Origin: Bacteroidetes bacterium GWF2_40_14
Lineage (GTDB): Bacteria > Bacteroidota > Bacteroidia > Bacteroidales > UBA932
Length of the DNA stretch: 64,000 bases
NCBI GenBank assembly: GCA_001769195.1
Contig: MEOK01000032.1
Location: 62,001-126,000, forward strand
Direction: 5' to 3'
The position numbers and the translations under genes are program-made. Shown here piece after piece: positions 16,415 through 27,208 of the stretch; position 1 is the first letter of the stretch; every line of letters begins with the position of its first letter. Under the pieces are notes generated by a model, which saw only the letters and a list, made by a program, of their open reading frames with translations, did no database searches and was not told the origin of the DNA.

Positions 16415-19400
16415 GTATTCCAAAGGAACTGAGTCAAGATAGCCGAACAACTCTTTGTTTAAGGATACCTTGAATTTTGTTGAGAAGAACTCTACTGCCA
16501 GCTGGTTTTCGTAATCCAGGGCCTTTATAATGACCATTGTGTTTCCTTTGTGCTCCTTAAACCTGCCAATCAGCTCCTTTCTGAAATTACTATCCAGTGC
16601 TCTAATAGGAATATTTATAGTAATCTGCTTTATGAAATCCTCCTTTGTATTTGCAAGGTGCCTTATACTCTTTATTTTCAACTCATAATCCACATTCTTT
16701 GCCGCCTCCTGCTTTGCTGCGCCAAACCCGTATTTTGGAGCAATCGTACATTTAAGCAACAGCGGAAGGTTCTGTTGGGTATACTGCATAAGGTTCTCAT
16801 AATCCTTGCCAAAAACAGTGAAGCTTACAGATCCGTTGAAGTCCTCAATGGTGAAACTGGCAAATGGACGTCCGGTACTTCTTGTGTATGAGATTTTTAC
16901 ATTCGTGACTATTCCGGCGATGATAATCTCTTTCCCTTGCAATGCCTCTTCCTTTGATGCCAGGTTCACCATCTCAACGGCTTGCACCAGAGAATGTGTG
17001 GTGAAATTCTTTACCTCAAAATCGAATTGGTCAAGCGGGTGGGCAGAGAGGTACATACCAACTAGCTCCTTCTCTCTTTTTAAAAGGTCATTCTGACTTA
17101 CCTCCACATTTTGCGGAATTTCCGGGGGAACCAGCTTTATGGTTTCACTCAGTCCAAACAGTGAGTGTCCGCCATTAAGTACATCCGACTGGTATATATT
17201 CCCATACTTGTACAGAGCGTCAAGAAAAGGCTCCTCTTTTGAATTTGATGCAAGGTACTGCTCCCTTCTGACAGGCTCAAAACTGTCGAAAGCTCCTGCG
17301 TATACAAGAGACTCGATAGTTTTTCTTCCCACGGAGCTAAGGTTTACCCTCTCCACAAAATCGAAAATAGATATGAAGTTACCCCCGTCATTCTCTTCTC
17401 TTGCCTTGACAATATTTTCAACAGCACCTGCTCCTACCCCTTTTATTCCAGCCATACCAAAACGAATGTTCCCCTTTTTGTTAACTGTAAAGGTATCGAC
17501 GCTCTCATTTACATCAGGCCCCAAAACTGCTATCCCCATCCTTTTGCACTCATCCATGAGTTTGGTAATCTCCTCTATGTCATTAAGGTTCCTGCTTAAT
17601 GTGGCGGCCATATACTCTGCCGGGAAGTTTGCTTTTAGGTATGCTGTCTGGTACCCTATCCATGCATAACATGTAGAGTGCGATTTGTTGAATGCATATT
17701 CGGCAAACGCTTCCCAGTCTTTCCATATCTTTTCAAGGGTCTCGGCGGAGTGGTTCCTCTCTGTTCCTCCAGCCATGAATTTCTCCTTGAGCTTGTCAAT
17801 CATCTTCTTGTCCTTCTTCCCCATACCCTTTCTAAGCTGATCGGCATCACCCTTGGTAAGTCCCGCAATCTTCTGGGAAAGAAGCATAACCTGTTCCTGA
17901 TATACCGTAACACCATAGGTATCAGATAGTATTTGTTCCATCTCCGGCAGGTCATACTGAATTTGTTTAAGCCCCTTTTTTCTGTCTACGAAGTCCGGGA
18001 TATACTCCATAGGACCCGGTCTGTAAAGGGCATTCATGGCAATAAGGTCTTCAAACCTATTGGGTTTTAGCTCTCTCAGCCATTTCCTCATTCCGTCGCT
18101 TTCAAACTGGAACGTTGCCACAGAATCACCCCGGCTGAACATTGCATAGGTAGCCTTGTCGTCTATAGGTATCGAATCTATGTCCAGATCAATTCCTCTT
18201 GAGTGTTTTATGTTTTTGACGGCATCTTTGATTATTGAAAGTGTCTTTAGCCCCAGAAAGTCCATCTTGAGCATTCCAACCTTCTCTATCTGAGATCCTT
18301 CATACTGAGAGACCCAGATCTCCTCGCCTGTCTCCTTATCCTTTGCAATTGATATGGGGATGTATTCTCTGAGATCGTCCCTGCCTATGATAATGGCACA
18401 GGCATGAACACCCACGTTTCTGACGTTGCCTTCAAGCTTCTGGGCATACTCCATTGTCTCCCTTATAAGCGGGTCGGGTGAGTTAAAAGCCTCCTGAATC
18501 TCCGGCACGTATTTTATGCAGTTTTCCAGCGTAACAGCAACTTTGTCTCCATTTTTGTCTGGCGGGAGTTTAATAGGTATCAGTTTAGCAAGCCTGTCAG
18601 ATTCACTCAATGGGAGCTTCTGTATCCTGGCAATATCCCTGATTGCGCTTTTGGCTGCCATAGTACCGAAAGTAATTACATGCGACACATGGTCCTTCCC
18701 GTATTTTTCCTCTACATACCTGAGAACCTTTGACCTGCCGTCATCATCAAAGTCAATGTCAATATCTGGCATAGAGATACGGTCGGGATTAAGGAAACGC
18801 TCAAACAGAAGATCATACTTGAGAGGGTCAATATCTGTTATTCTAAGACAGTAGGCTACCACTGAACCGGCTGCCGAACCCCTGCCCGGCCCCACAGATA
18901 CATCCATTCCGCGCGCAGCAGCAATAAAGTCCTGAACTATAAGAAAATAGTCCGGGAAACCCATTTTTTTGATTGTGGCAAGTTCAAACTCAATTCTCTC
19001 CTTATGTGAGTCGGTAAGTTCTCCATACCTGCTTGTTGCCCCCATGTAGGTGAGATCTTTAAGGTACTCGTTTGAATCTGAATAACTTGCAGGGATAGGG
19101 AAGTTGGGCATTATTGGAACTGAATCCAGACTGTAAACCTCAACTTTATTGGCAATTTCGATAGTGTTTTCCAGAATTTCCGGAACATCCCTGAAAATCT
19201 CCTCCATCTCTGCCTGACTCTTCAAATACTCTTGCTTGGAATATCTCAATCTTTTAGGGTCGTCGTATTCTGCATTTGTGGTGAGACATATCAGCCTGTC
19301 ATGAGCCTCACGGTCCTCCTGTGCTACAAAATGCACATCATTTGTAGCTATGCACTTAATGTTATGTTTGGCAGCAAGTTCCAGGATTCCCTTGTTTACA

Positions 19401-19981
19401 AGTTGCTGGGCAGGAAAAACAGAGGTGTCTGCTCCAGGTGCATCCGTCTCATGTCTCTGAAGTTCCAGATAATAGTCGTCTCCAAAAAGATTCTTGTACC
19501 AAAGTACTGTCTCCTCTGCCTCCTTCATGTTTCCCGCAGTTATTGCCCTGGAAACCTCTCCTGCAAGACAGGCCGACGAACAGATAAGGTCCGACGAATA
19601 TCTTTCCAGCAACTCTCTGTCTATCCTCGGCTTATAGTAATACCCCTCAATGAAGGCATACGATGTCAGCTTTATGAGGTTTTTATATCCAGCATGGTTC
19701 TTTGCGAGTAAGACAAGATGGTAACTGCTCTGATCCTCCTTGCCTCTCCTAAGGTCACGCCCCTCCTTTGACACATAAAACTCACACCCAACAATAGGCT
19801 TTACATTTGGATAGCTTAATGCGGCATCCAGAAACTCCTTAACCCCGAACATGTTTCCATGGTCAGTAATAGCAAGGGCTATCTGATTATCATCTGATGC
19901 ACTTTTGAAAAGGCGTTTTATAGGTGCAGCACCATCTAAAATTGAGTATTGTGTATGTACGTGGAGGTGAACGAAAGACAT
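16388..19981 (-). CDS. dnaE: DNA polymerase III subunit alpha
   Basis: DnaE (1197 residues) is the replicative polymerase. It begins with the PHP domain (FVHLHVHTQYSILDG) over about residues 3-210. The catalytic core has the Asp triad motif PDIDIDFDDDGR near 400, followed by the finger and clamp-binding regions and an OB-fold domain near 960-1040 (IIAGIVTNVKISYTRSTGRPFASFTIED). The C-terminus is full length for the Bacteroidota DnaE1 type. The start ATG is followed directly by the PHP motif. Its 3' end overlaps the convergent thiL-like gene. It lies 92 bases downstream of gpmI, with a hairpin between them. Confidence 0.97.
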   Translation of the reverse strand: MSFVHLHVHTQYSILDGAAPIKRLFKSASDDNQIALAITDHGNMFGVKEFLDAALSYPNVKPIVGCEFYVSKEGRDLRRGKEDQSSYHLVLLAKNHAGYKNLIKLTSYAFIEGYYYKPRIDRELLERYSSDLICSSACLAGEVSRAITAGNMKEAEETVLWYKNLFGDDYYLELQRHETDAPGADTSVFPAQQLVNKGILELAAKHNIKCIATNDVHFVAQEDREAHDRLICLTTNAEYDDPKRLRYSKQEYLKSQAEMEEIFRDVPEILENTIEIANKVEVYSLDSVPIMPNFPIPASYSDSNEYLKDLTYMGATSRYGELTDSHKERIEFELATIKKMGFPDYFLIVQDFIAAARGMDVSVGPGRGSAAGSVVAYCLRITDIDPLKYDLLFERFLNPDRISMPDIDIDFDDDGRSKVLRYVEEKYGKDHVSHVITFGTMAAKSAIRDIARIQKLPLSESDRLAKLIPIKLPPDKNGDKVAVTLENCIKYVPEIQEAFNSPDPLIRETMEYAQKLEGNVRNVGVHACAIIIGRDDLREYIPISIAKDKETGEEIWVSQYEGSQIEKVGMLKMDFLGLKTLSIIKDAVKNIKHSRGIDLDIDSIPIDDKATYAMFSRGDSVATFQFESDGMRKWLRELKPNRFEDLIAMNALYRPGPMEYIPDFVDRKKGLKQIQYDLPEMEQILSDTYGVTVYQEQVMLLSQKIAGLTKGDADQLRKGMGKKDKKMIDKLKEKFMAGGTERNHSAETLEKIWKDWEAFAEYAFNKSHSTCYAWIGYQTAYLKANFPAEYMAATLSRNLNDIEEITKLMDECKRMGIAVLGPDVNESVDTFTVNKKGNIRFGMAGIKGVGAGAVENIVKAREENDGGNFISIFDFVERVNLSSVGRKTIESLVYAGAFDSFEPVRREQYLASNSKEEPFLDALYKYGNIYQSDVLNGGHSLFGLSETIKLVPPEIPQNVEVSQNDLLKREKELVGMYLSAHPLDQFDFEVKNFTTHSLVQAVEMVNLASKEEALQGKEIIIAGIVTNVKISYTRSTGRPFASFTIEDFNGSVSFTVFGKDYENLMQYTQQNLPLLLKCTIAPKYGFGAAKQEAAKNVDYELKIKSIRHLANTKEDFIKQITINIPIRALDSNFRKELIGRFKEHKGNTMVIIKALDYENQLAVEFFSTKFKVSLNKELFGYLDSVPLEYSFTPALSF

Positions 19982-20019
19982 TTTTTGATTGGGTATTGTA
20001 GGTGTATAAAGGTATAAAA

Positions 20020-20047
20020 TTTAGGCTGACAAGATAGCCAGCCTAAA
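20020..20047 (-). terminator. hairpin terminator after gpmI
   Basis: On the minus strand a 9-bp perfect stem (TTTAGGCTG and CAGCCTAAA) with a 10-base loop is followed by TTTTAT. It lies 26 bases past the gpmI stop and upstream of dnaE. The T-run is short, so termination may be partial. Confidence 0.6.
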
Positions 20048-20073
20048 AAAAATTTATCAACAATCTTGTTGAA

Positions 20074-21591
20074 TCAGACCAGTGCTTTGCCGGTCATATC
20101 TTTAGGAGCGGCAATGCCCATAAGCTTAAGAATCGTAGGAGCAATGTCGGCAAGAATTCCGTTTTCCACTTTTTTTATCTGGTCATCAACCACAATGAAT
20201 GGTACCGGATTAAGCGAATGTGCGGTGTTCGGCGATCCGTCTGCATTCAGAGCGAAGTCTGCGTTTCCGTGGTCCGCTGTAATTATTACGGTATATCCCA
20301 TCTCCCTTGCAACCCAAACAACCTCCGATGCACATTTGTCAACTGTTTCAACCGCTTTACGTATTGCCCTGTAGACGCCTGTATGACCTACCATGTCGCC
20401 ATTGGCAAAGTTAAGGATAATCAAATCCTGCTTTCCGGTTTTAAGTTCTTCAATAAGAGCATCTCTCAATTCTGGCGCACTCATCTCTGGTTTGAGATCA
20501 TATGTTGCAACCTTAGGAGAATTTACAAGAATTCTTCTTTCATTTTTAAAAACCTCTTCTCTTCCTCCTGAAAAGAAAAATGTAACATGGGCATACTTCT
20601 CTGTTTCAGCTATCCTTAGCTGATTTTTACCGGCTGCTGCAACCACCTCGCCCAGAGTATTCTGAACATTGTCTTTGTCATATAGTATATGAAGACCCTT
20701 GAACTTGTCGTCATATGGGGTGAGCGTGCAGTAGTAAAGAGGAATTGTCTTCATTCCTGCCTCAGGCATATCACTCTGTGTAAGCACGCTGGTAATCTCT
20801 CTCGCTCTGTCGTTACGGAAATTGAAGAAGATTACAGCATCTCCCTCCATAAGTGTCCCAACAGAGTTTCCCTGGCTATCCACTGCTGCATGGGGCATTA
20901 TGAATTCATCTGTAACACCGTTGTCGTAACTCTGTTGCATAGCATCAACTCCGTTAGTAAACTTCTCGCCTTTGCCTTCAACTAAAAGATCATATGCAAG
21001 TTTCACCCTCTCCCATCTTTTATCCCTGTCCATAGCATAGTATCGGCCAATTATGGAGGCAAGCCTACCTGTAGATTTTTTAAGATGAGCCTCTAATTCT
21101 GTTATATAGCCCTTGCCGCTCCTCGGGTCGGTATCTCTTCCATCCATGAAAGCGTGTATATAAACCTTACTGATATCCATCTCATGTGCCGCATCCAGAA
21201 AACCATAAAGGTGCTCCATTGCACTGTGAACGCCACCGTCACTCATCAGACCCATAAAATGCAGAGCCTTGCCGGAACTCTTCACATATTCATAAACAGC
21301 CTTTATCTCTCCATTTTCCATAAGTCTCTTCTCACGACAAGCTTTGTTTATCTTGACAAGATCCTGATAAACCACTCTTCCCGCTCCTATATTCAGATGG
21401 CCCACTTCAGAATTTCCCATCTGTCCTTCCGGAAGACCAACGTCTTCTCCACTTGCAGAGAGTAGCGACATTGGATATTTGGCCCGTATAGCGTCAATAT
21501 TTGGTTCTCCCTGAGTATAAATTACATTCGATTTGTCCTTCTTCCCTTCGCCCCAACCGTCGAGAATCATCAATAGTACCTTTTTATCCAT
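20074..21591 (-). CDS. gpmI: 2,3-bisphosphoglycerate-independent phosphoglycerate mutase
   Basis: GpmI (505 residues) interconverts 3- and 2-phosphoglycerate in glycolysis using two Mn2+ ions. The alkaline-phosphatase-fold motifs are present: MILDGWGEG at the N-terminus, [14 protein letters not shown] with the phospho-accepting Ser, [26 protein letters not shown], and TADHGNAD at the C-terminus. I chose ATG at 21591, just before the [11 protein letters not shown] motif, instead of a longer frame that would run into the divergent rnr promoter. It shares a 38-base divergent region with rnr. Confidence 0.97.
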   Translation of the reverse strand: MDKKVLLMILDGWGEGKKDKSNVIYTQGEPNIDAIRAKYPMSLLSASGEDVGLPEGQMGNSEVGHLNIGAGRVVYQDLVKINKACREKRLMENGEIKAVYEYVKSSGKALHFMGLMSDGGVHSAMEHLYGFLDAAHEMDISKVYIHAFMDGRDTDPRSGKGYITELEAHLKKSTGRLASIIGRYYAMDRDKRWERVKLAYDLLVEGKGEKFTNGVDAMQQSYDNGVTDEFIMPHAAVDSQGNSVGTLMEGDAVIFFNFRNDRAREITSVLTQSDMPEAGMKTIPLYYCTLTPYDDKFKGLHILYDKDNVQNTLGEVVAAAGKNQLRIAETEKYAHVTFFFSGGREEVFKNERRILVNSPKVATYDLKPEMSAPELRDALIEELKTGKQDLIILNFANGDMVGHTGVYRAIRKAVETVDKCASEVVWVAREMGYTVIITADHGNADFALNADGSPNTAHSLNPVPFIVVDDQIKKVENGILADIAPTILKLMGIAAPKDMTGKALV

Positions 21592-21600
21592 ATTATTACT

Positions 21601-21608
21601 TAAATTTG
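21601..21608 (+). promoter_or_regulatory. -7 box of rnr
   Basis: TAAATTTG matches TAnnTTTG, 21 bases before the rnr ATG at 21630. It lies almost back to back with the gpmI box. Confidence 0.55.
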
Positions 21609-21614
21609 TGGCTG

Positions 21615-21622
21615 CAAAATTA
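21615..21622 (-). promoter_or_regulatory. -7 box of gpmI
   Basis: TAATTTTG on the minus strand matches TAnnTTTG, 23 bases before the gpmI ATG. The two divergent -7 boxes are only 6 bases apart, so polymerases at the two promoters should interfere. Confidence 0.55.
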
Positions 21623-21629
21623 TACAATT

Positions 21630-23747
21630 ATGCCTAGAAATAAAAACAGAGAGAGAGACAGTAAGTTTAACAGGAACCCGAAAAATGTCTCTAAGGCTCC
21701 AAAAGAGGAGTCAGTCGGAAGGGTCAGCATGACAAGAGAGGGCTATGCATTCATTATAAGAGAAGGATTGGAAGACGATATTTTCATATCGGCAAGAAAG
21801 TTAAGAGGTGCCCTGCATGGCGACACCGTGAGAATTGTCGCTCAAAGTCCAAAGACTGCCACAAGACGGATTGAAGGCGAGGTAATAGAGATTATCGAAC
21901 GCACAAAAAAACCGTTTATAGGTATTCTGCAGATAACGGGAAATCAGGCATGGGTTATTACTGAGGGAAAGAATATGCCTTACGACATAAGAATTCCGAT
22001 TGATGGCGTACAGGACATCCACAATGGTATGAAGGTGGCTGCAATTGTAGACGAGTGGCCAAGAAGGTCCGATGAGCCTATAGGACACATAATTGATGTG
22101 CTTGGGACACCTGGTGACAATAATACAGAGATGCACGCTATTCTCGCCGAATTCGGTCTTCCATACAAATTTGACCCTGCGGTTGAGAAGGATGCAGACA
22201 AGATTCCAGACAAAATCACAAGTGAAGATATCAAAGCCAGAAGAGACTTCAGAGGTATTACCACCTTTACTATTGACCCTACAGATGCAAAGGACTTTGA
22301 CGATGCTCTGTCTATTCAGAAGCTGGAGAGCGGAAACTGGGAAATTGGCGTACATATTGCCGATGTAACACATTACGTGAGACCCGGTTCCCTTGTAGAG
22401 AAAGAGGCCCTTGAGAGAGCAACATCTGTCTATTTGGTAGATCGTACGGTTCCTATGTTACCGGAAAAGCTATCCAACAAACTATGCTCTTTAAGGCCAA
22501 ATGAGGAAAAGCTCTGTTTTTCAGCAGTCTTTGAGATTAATGAAAAAGGAAAGGTTCTGGGCCGATGGTTCGGCAGGACAATTATAGAATCGGATTACAG
22601 GTTCGATTATGGACAGGCACAGCAGATAATCGAAACCGGAGAGGGACCGCTCAAAGACGAAATGCTTAAGCTTCACTATCTGGCAGGATTGCTTAGAGAA
22701 GAGAGGTTCCGCAGAGGCGCAATCAGCTTCGAACGACCTGAGATGAAGGTAGAGGTGGACGAGAACGGTAAACCTATACGAATATATTCCAAGATGAGCT
22801 CAGATTCTAACTGGCTTATAGAAGAGTTCATGCTACTGGCAAACCGCGAAGTGGCCCAACTTATTGGTGGAGTAAAAGATGGCAAGAACGCTAAGACTTT
22901 CGTGTACCGTATTCACGAGGAACCTAACCCGGAAAAAATAGTGTTGTTCCGGACATTCATAAAACACTTCGGGTACGACATGAAGCCTACAAAGAACGGC
23001 CGTGAACTTTCGAGTGAAATCAACAACCTTCTGTCAACTGCTAAAGGCAAACCGGAAGAGGGAGCAATAGAGATAATGGCACTCCGTTCTATGGCAAGGG
23101 CTCGTTATTCCACAGACAATGTAGGGCACTATGGTCTGGCCTTCGACTACTACACACACTTCACATCTCCAATAAGAAGGTACCCCGACATGATGGTACA
23201 CAGACTTCTTGCAATGTACCTCGATAACGCAAAGTCTCAGGATAAGAACTATTTCGAGGAGAGATGCAAGTATTCAAGCGAAAGGGAGCAAATAGCCACT
23301 GAGGCAGAGAGAGCCAGCATAAAATACAAGATGGTTGAGTTCATGCAGGACAAGGTGGGTCAGATATATGAAGGTAACATCTCCGGACTTACAGACTGGG
23401 GTATGTTTGTGGAACTTGCAGATACCAAGATAGAGGGATTGGTTGCACTAAGGGAGATAAAGGAGGATTATCTTGTCTTCAACGAAGAGTCTTTCTCTCT
23501 GTTAGGAAAGCGCAGCGGCAAGAAATTTATGCTTGGCGACTCCGTAAAGGTAAAGGTCGAGAAGGCAAATCTTGAGCAAAAGCAGCTTGACTATTCACTC
23601 ATATGGGAAGACTCCATTGAAACTCCACAGCAGGACAAACATAAGACAAGAAAGACAATTCCAAGAGTGAACCCTAAAAAAGTGAGGGACCACAAGAGTT
23701 TCGTAAAAACCCACGTGAAAGAATTTATTCCCGGCAAGGACTCATAG
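21630..23747 (+). CDS. rnr: ribonuclease R
   Basis: A 705-residue 3'-5' exoribonuclease of the RNB family. Cold-shock-type OB folds lie near residues 25-160. The RNB catalytic domain follows with the TIDPTDAKDFDDALSI motif holding the metal-binding Asp residues, then YTHFTSPIRRYPDMMVHRLL. An S1 domain (IYEGNISGLTDWGMFVEL) lies near 590-670, followed by a basic tail. RNase R degrades structured RNA and helps in rRNA quality control. I chose ATG at 21630 because a longer upstream frame would overlap the gpmI start and its promoter. The stop overlaps the convergent barrel gene by 6 bases. Confidence 0.96.
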   Translation: MPRNKNRERDSKFNRNPKNVSKAPKEESVGRVSMTREGYAFIIREGLEDDIFISARKLRGALHGDTVRIVAQSPKTATRRIEGEVIEIIERTKKPFIGILQITGNQAWVITEGKNMPYDIRIPIDGVQDIHNGMKVAAIVDEWPRRSDEPIGHIIDVLGTPGDNNTEMHAILAEFGLPYKFDPAVEKDADKIPDKITSEDIKARRDFRGITTFTIDPTDAKDFDDALSIQKLESGNWEIGVHIADVTHYVRPGSLVEKEALERATSVYLVDRTVPMLPEKLSNKLCSLRPNEEKLCFSAVFEINEKGKVLGRWFGRTIIESDYRFDYGQAQQIIETGEGPLKDEMLKLHYLAGLLREERFRRGAISFERPEMKVEVDENGKPIRIYSKMSSDSNWLIEEFMLLANREVAQLIGGVKDGKNAKTFVYRIHEEPNPEKIVLFRTFIKHFGYDMKPTKNGRELSSEINNLLSTAKGKPEEGAIEIMALRSMARARYSTDNVGHYGLAFDYYTHFTSPIRRYPDMMVHRLLAMYLDNAKSQDKNYFEERCKYSSEREQIATEAERASIKYKMVEFMQDKVGQIYEGNISGLTDWGMFVELADTKIEGLVALREIKEDYLVFNEESFSLLGKRSGKKFMLGDSVKVKVEKANLEQKQLDYSLIWEDSIETPQQDKHKTRKTIPRVNPKKVRDHKSFVKTHVKEFIPGKDS

Positions 23748-26294
23748 AGTAAAGCTATACCCCAGCATTATATTGCCCGGTCTGAGCCTGAACTCTCTTT
23801 CAATATTTGTAAGCTCGCTGAAGTACGAAAATCTGTACTCCCTCTTGTTGAATATATTTGTCCAGTCCATTGTAAGTTCTCCCCCACCAATTTTGTAAGC
23901 AATTTTTATGTCTGTAAAAAGGAAGTTTTTCCTTACTCCGTTGGCCAATTCATTTATATAGCAGTCAAACTTTATCTGTGACCTGAATCTCTCTTTGGGT
24001 CTATAACTTAATAATAGTGCCGGATTATAGTCTGTTCGAGTGAACGATGAGCTCCCACCTTCGAAAGCGGTTCTTTTTGAAACGGTTATTTTTGTGTTCA
24101 GTGCAATTTCCAGAGAATTGAAAAGAGTTGCCTCTATTTTTGGAACTGCCGACCATATCAAAGTCCTGAATTTTACATCTGCTCCCTGCTGAATCATTGA
24201 GTTGTCTGCAATTGTGCAGTTGCTCTTAATATCAAGCAATAAAGGCAAGTCAAAAAAACTTTTTGTTGCCGAAAACAGTAATGACAATCCGGAGCTCTCT
24301 CTCTGCTCGGGCAGAATGGTGCGTACATTATAAAAATCCTCATATTGCATAGAGACCGTATACCCATTCATGTTTCTGTTATAATTTACAGCCCCGTACA
24401 GGTTTACAAGTTTAAGGGGATTACTGTACTGTGCCCTGGCAGATATTACTTCTATGCGACTCGCAAGCATTTTATTGTAACCTCTGTATATTGAGCGGTA
24501 ATCCATTAACACCATAGAGGGATTCATATTTAGAATATCCGTCTGACTGTTATTTGCGTCATATGTTATCCAACCCTCCCAGAATGGAGAAAATTTATAT
24601 CTGAGAGCAAGGCCCGGAGTGACCCTAAACATTCCATTCTGTAGCTTCAGTGGAAATTTCGCAGTAATCCTTAAAGCTTCATTTTCATATTTTAACGAAG
24701 GGATAACAAATAGCTCCGTAAAGAACCATCTGACACTGTTTTTCTCGTTAAAACCAGTTAGGTCCGATTCCAGTTTCTGATATGTGATATTGGCGCCTCC
24801 TTTAATGTCGGCAGAAAACCTTCCTATTGGTATTATAATTCCGGCGGAATTGTTTGACTGAACCTGAAAAAGGCTTATGACCTGACTTATGTCGTCTGTT
24901 GCAATAGTAAGTGATTGTGGAAGTGACTTTATCTGAGTATTGGAACTCACCCTTAAGATAGATTTTTTAACCGGCTTGATAAACGTAAATATCTCTGAGA
25001 AGTCATACTGCCTGAGCCCGGCACTCTGATTAATGGACTTTGTACCCGTAGTATTTGCAATGTTGTTGCAGAAACGTAAACTCCCGTTTATTCTGTTCTG
25101 AATGAAACTTCTTGGTGTATTAGATTTTATGACAATGTCTAATTCCGGAGAATGCATTAGTCCTCTGTAGCTGTTGTTTTCTTGTATTGCAATATTCTCT
25201 GATCCCTCTATAATGTATTCTGTTCTCTCATTCTGCCACCTCTCCTGAAGGTCATATAAATAGTTCAGCTTTACAACTCCTTCAATATCTTTTGCCAAAT
25301 AAAAGAGTGAGTTGGAAGATATCAGCAAGCTCTGGTTGAACATGTCCCTTTGCTCCCCTATTGGAGGAGATGCTTTTCCTGTTACTTTCAATAGGTCCTT
25401 GTCCTCATTGCTTATTATCTGAGATTCTGCCGCCGATCCCAGATTTTGCTCATTCACCTCGCCTCTTATATTCATCCCTGCATTGTTGCCCTTAACTACA
25501 TTCATAGACTGAACGTTCTTGTTAAACTGAAAAAGCAACAAAGCCGAATTCCATAAAAAGGGAGAGGCTCCCACTCCTAAATCTGCAGACATTATCCACT
25601 CCCCTTTCGCCTTTGGATTCAGTATAAGATTGATTGCTGCATTTTCTGAAGTAGTAGTATTCTGCAGTACCTTAACAGGTTGGTGGTTTTTAAATATCTG
25701 TATGAGAGAAACAATATCCGGATTGATATTTTGGGTAGCAATCCCATACTTTCCGTCCAAAAGATTCTTTCCGTCTATATAAAGGGCATTTATTGGCTTG
25801 TCGTTTAGTGTAACCAGACCACTTTTTGTAACATCTATTCCAGGCAGCCTTTTTAATACATCTCCTATAGATCGGTCTTGTTCCCTGACAAAACCCGCTG
25901 TCAGATAATTCAGGGTGTCTCCTGCTTCAGAAACTTTAGGCGCCTTTATCGTCACCTCCTTGAGTTGGAAATCCGACCTCGCAAGCTCTATTTTCAATGT
26001 TCCGACAGGGTACTGGTCGAATCTTATCCTGTTTTTTGCAAAACCCATAGATGAGACCTCCAGAAAAAAACAACCTTCCATAGCAGGTTTTAAGTTAAAG
26101 GTACCGTCTTTAAGAGAGAAGGTGTAACCAAGCATATTCTTCCCCTCCGAATCATAAATACACACCTGAGCATTTGAGATTACTGTACCATCATCTTTTG
26201 AGACAACCACTCCTTTAATATGGTCCTGAGAAAAAAGTTTTCCTGCTGAGAGAAAAAAAAGAAAAAGCAGTATCCTTATAGACGCGTTATTCAT
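23742..26294 (-). CDS. TonB-receptor-like outer membrane protein with carboxypeptidase-regulatory domain
   Basis: An 850-residue outer membrane protein. It has a signal peptide (about 1-22), a carboxypeptidase-regulatory-like beta sandwich (IKGVVVSKDDGTVISNAQV, about 28-110), and a plug-like region (RSIGDVLKRLPGIDVTKSG, then INALYIDGKNLLDG). A long barrel follows, ending NIMLGYSFTL. It follows the GLPGLI gene with an 8-base overlap, so the two are translationally linked. Such pairs are common in Bacteroidota and their cargo is not known. It probably belongs to the same regulon as the divergent SusC/SusD operon because the ECF sigma gene lies upstream on the same strand. Confidence 0.85.
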   Translation of the reverse strand: MNNASIRILLFLFFLSAGKLFSQDHIKGVVVSKDDGTVISNAQVCIYDSEGKNMLGYTFSLKDGTFNLKPAMEGCFFLEVSSMGFAKNRIRFDQYPVGTLKIELARSDFQLKEVTIKAPKVSEAGDTLNYLTAGFVREQDRSIGDVLKRLPGIDVTKSGLVTLNDKPINALYIDGKNLLDGKYGIATQNINPDIVSLIQIFKNHQPVKVLQNTTTSENAAINLILNPKAKGEWIMSADLGVGASPFLWNSALLLFQFNKNVQSMNVVKGNNAGMNIRGEVNEQNLGSAAESQIISNEDKDLLKVTGKASPPIGEQRDMFNQSLLISSNSLFYLAKDIEGVVKLNYLYDLQERWQNERTEYIIEGSENIAIQENNSYRGLMHSPELDIVIKSNTPRSFIQNRINGSLRFCNNIANTTGTKSINQSAGLRQYDFSEIFTFIKPVKKSILRVSSNTQIKSLPQSLTIATDDISQVISLFQVQSNNSAGIIIPIGRFSADIKGGANITYQKLESDLTGFNEKNSVRWFFTELFVIPSLKYENEALRITAKFPLKLQNGMFRVTPGLALRYKFSPFWEGWITYDANNSQTDILNMNPSMVLMDYRSIYRGYNKMLASRIEVISARAQYSNPLKLVNLYGAVNYNRNMNGYTVSMQYEDFYNVRTILPEQRESSGLSLLFSATKSFFDLPLLLDIKSNCTIADNSMIQQGADVKFRTLIWSAVPKIEATLFNSLEIALNTKITVSKRTAFEGGSSSFTRTDYNPALLLSYRPKERFRSQIKFDCYINELANGVRKNFLFTDIKIAYKIGGGELTMDWTNIFNKREYRFSYFSELTNIEREFRLRPGNIMLGYSFTL

Positions 26295-27108
26295 AGTACT
26301 CTATGGCGTTCATCCGTTTTTTCTGAATTTCGGCATTGATTCCCTTTTCATCAGTCACAGAAACAATTGTCAATCCTTGCGAGGCAAGAGAATTTTTCAG
26401 ATCTTCTACACTTTTTCTTTTGATTTGAATAAATGTCCTGCCATCGGTCTTGACGTATTTGTTTTTATAAGCTTCAACAGGTAGAAATATTTCCTTTTTT
26501 GGCATCAGCAGAGAAATTCCTTTACATATAAAACTGAACTCACCCTTTGCATCAACTGCCTTTAATATGAGTCCCGGGAGTCCACAAAGTTTCCACGGAC
26601 CTTCAATCATAGGAATATCAGGAGTATACCATGCTATCCACTCCCGTCCCCTGAACATGCAGGTTGCTTTTAAACAGTTATAGCTCTCAATAATGGCAGT
26701 ATCTTTGGATAACACCCAGTTCTGTCTCTCAAGAGACTCTTCGTAAAAATAATCCTGGGCAAATACGTTAGAAAGAAACATCAGTGTGTTGTTCTCATAG
26801 TTTTTGTAAATTTTATCCTCCGAACCCCTTTTCAAACTTTTGGTTTTTTTAAAAATTTCTTCATTAGAAAGCCCCGATAAAAGTAGAGAACGTTTTGTAG
26901 AATCTGAGAAATTATCGTAAAAACTATAAAAAACAGAGGCGGTTACTCCTGCATCAAGATAGAACCAGTCGCTAAAAATCTTGTCACTGTCTGCCATGTT
27001 TTTGGATTTTGCCTCATACTGAACCCTTATATATGCAGAATCCAGAATCTGCGCAAACAGGCACTGGGAAAGCAACAGAGACATAATTAACGGCAATATT
27101 CTTTTCAT
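26287..27108 (-). CDS. GLPGLI family secreted protein
   Basis: A 273-residue protein with a signal peptide (MKRILPLIMSLLLSQCLFAQ, processed near residue 20). The family signature appears as LCGLPGLILKA, preceded by a Trp-rich segment (GREWIAWYTPDIPMIEGPW). GLPGLI proteins are widespread in Bacteroidota, are exported, and lack a known function. ATG at 27108 puts the signal peptide at the N-terminus; a longer frame to 27129 adds seven unlikely residues. The 3' end overlaps the barrel gene. It is about 100 bases downstream of the sigma factor gene. Confidence 0.88.
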   Translation of the reverse strand: MKRILPLIMSLLLSQCLFAQILDSAYIRVQYEAKSKNMADSDKIFSDWFYLDAGVTASVFYSFYDNFSDSTKRSLLLSGLSNEEIFKKTKSLKRGSEDKIYKNYENNTLMFLSNVFAQDYFYEESLERQNWVLSKDTAIIESYNCLKATCMFRGREWIAWYTPDIPMIEGPWKLCGLPGLILKAVDAKGEFSFICKGISLLMPKKEIFLPVEAYKNKYVKTDGRTFIQIKRKSVEDLKNSLASQGLTIVSVTDEKGINAEIQKKRMNAIEYYE

Positions 27109-27208
27109 AAAGATGGTTTTGCCATACAAATATAAAAAAAGTTGCTTAATAAACGGTTAACCATGCAACTTATGGAAATTGTAAAAACCAGCGAACTGTT
27201 TTACACTC

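Noticed and set aside
16806-17669. Open frames on the plus strand across dnaE
   Set aside because: These are antisense frames within a long conserved gene and have no domain or start signals.
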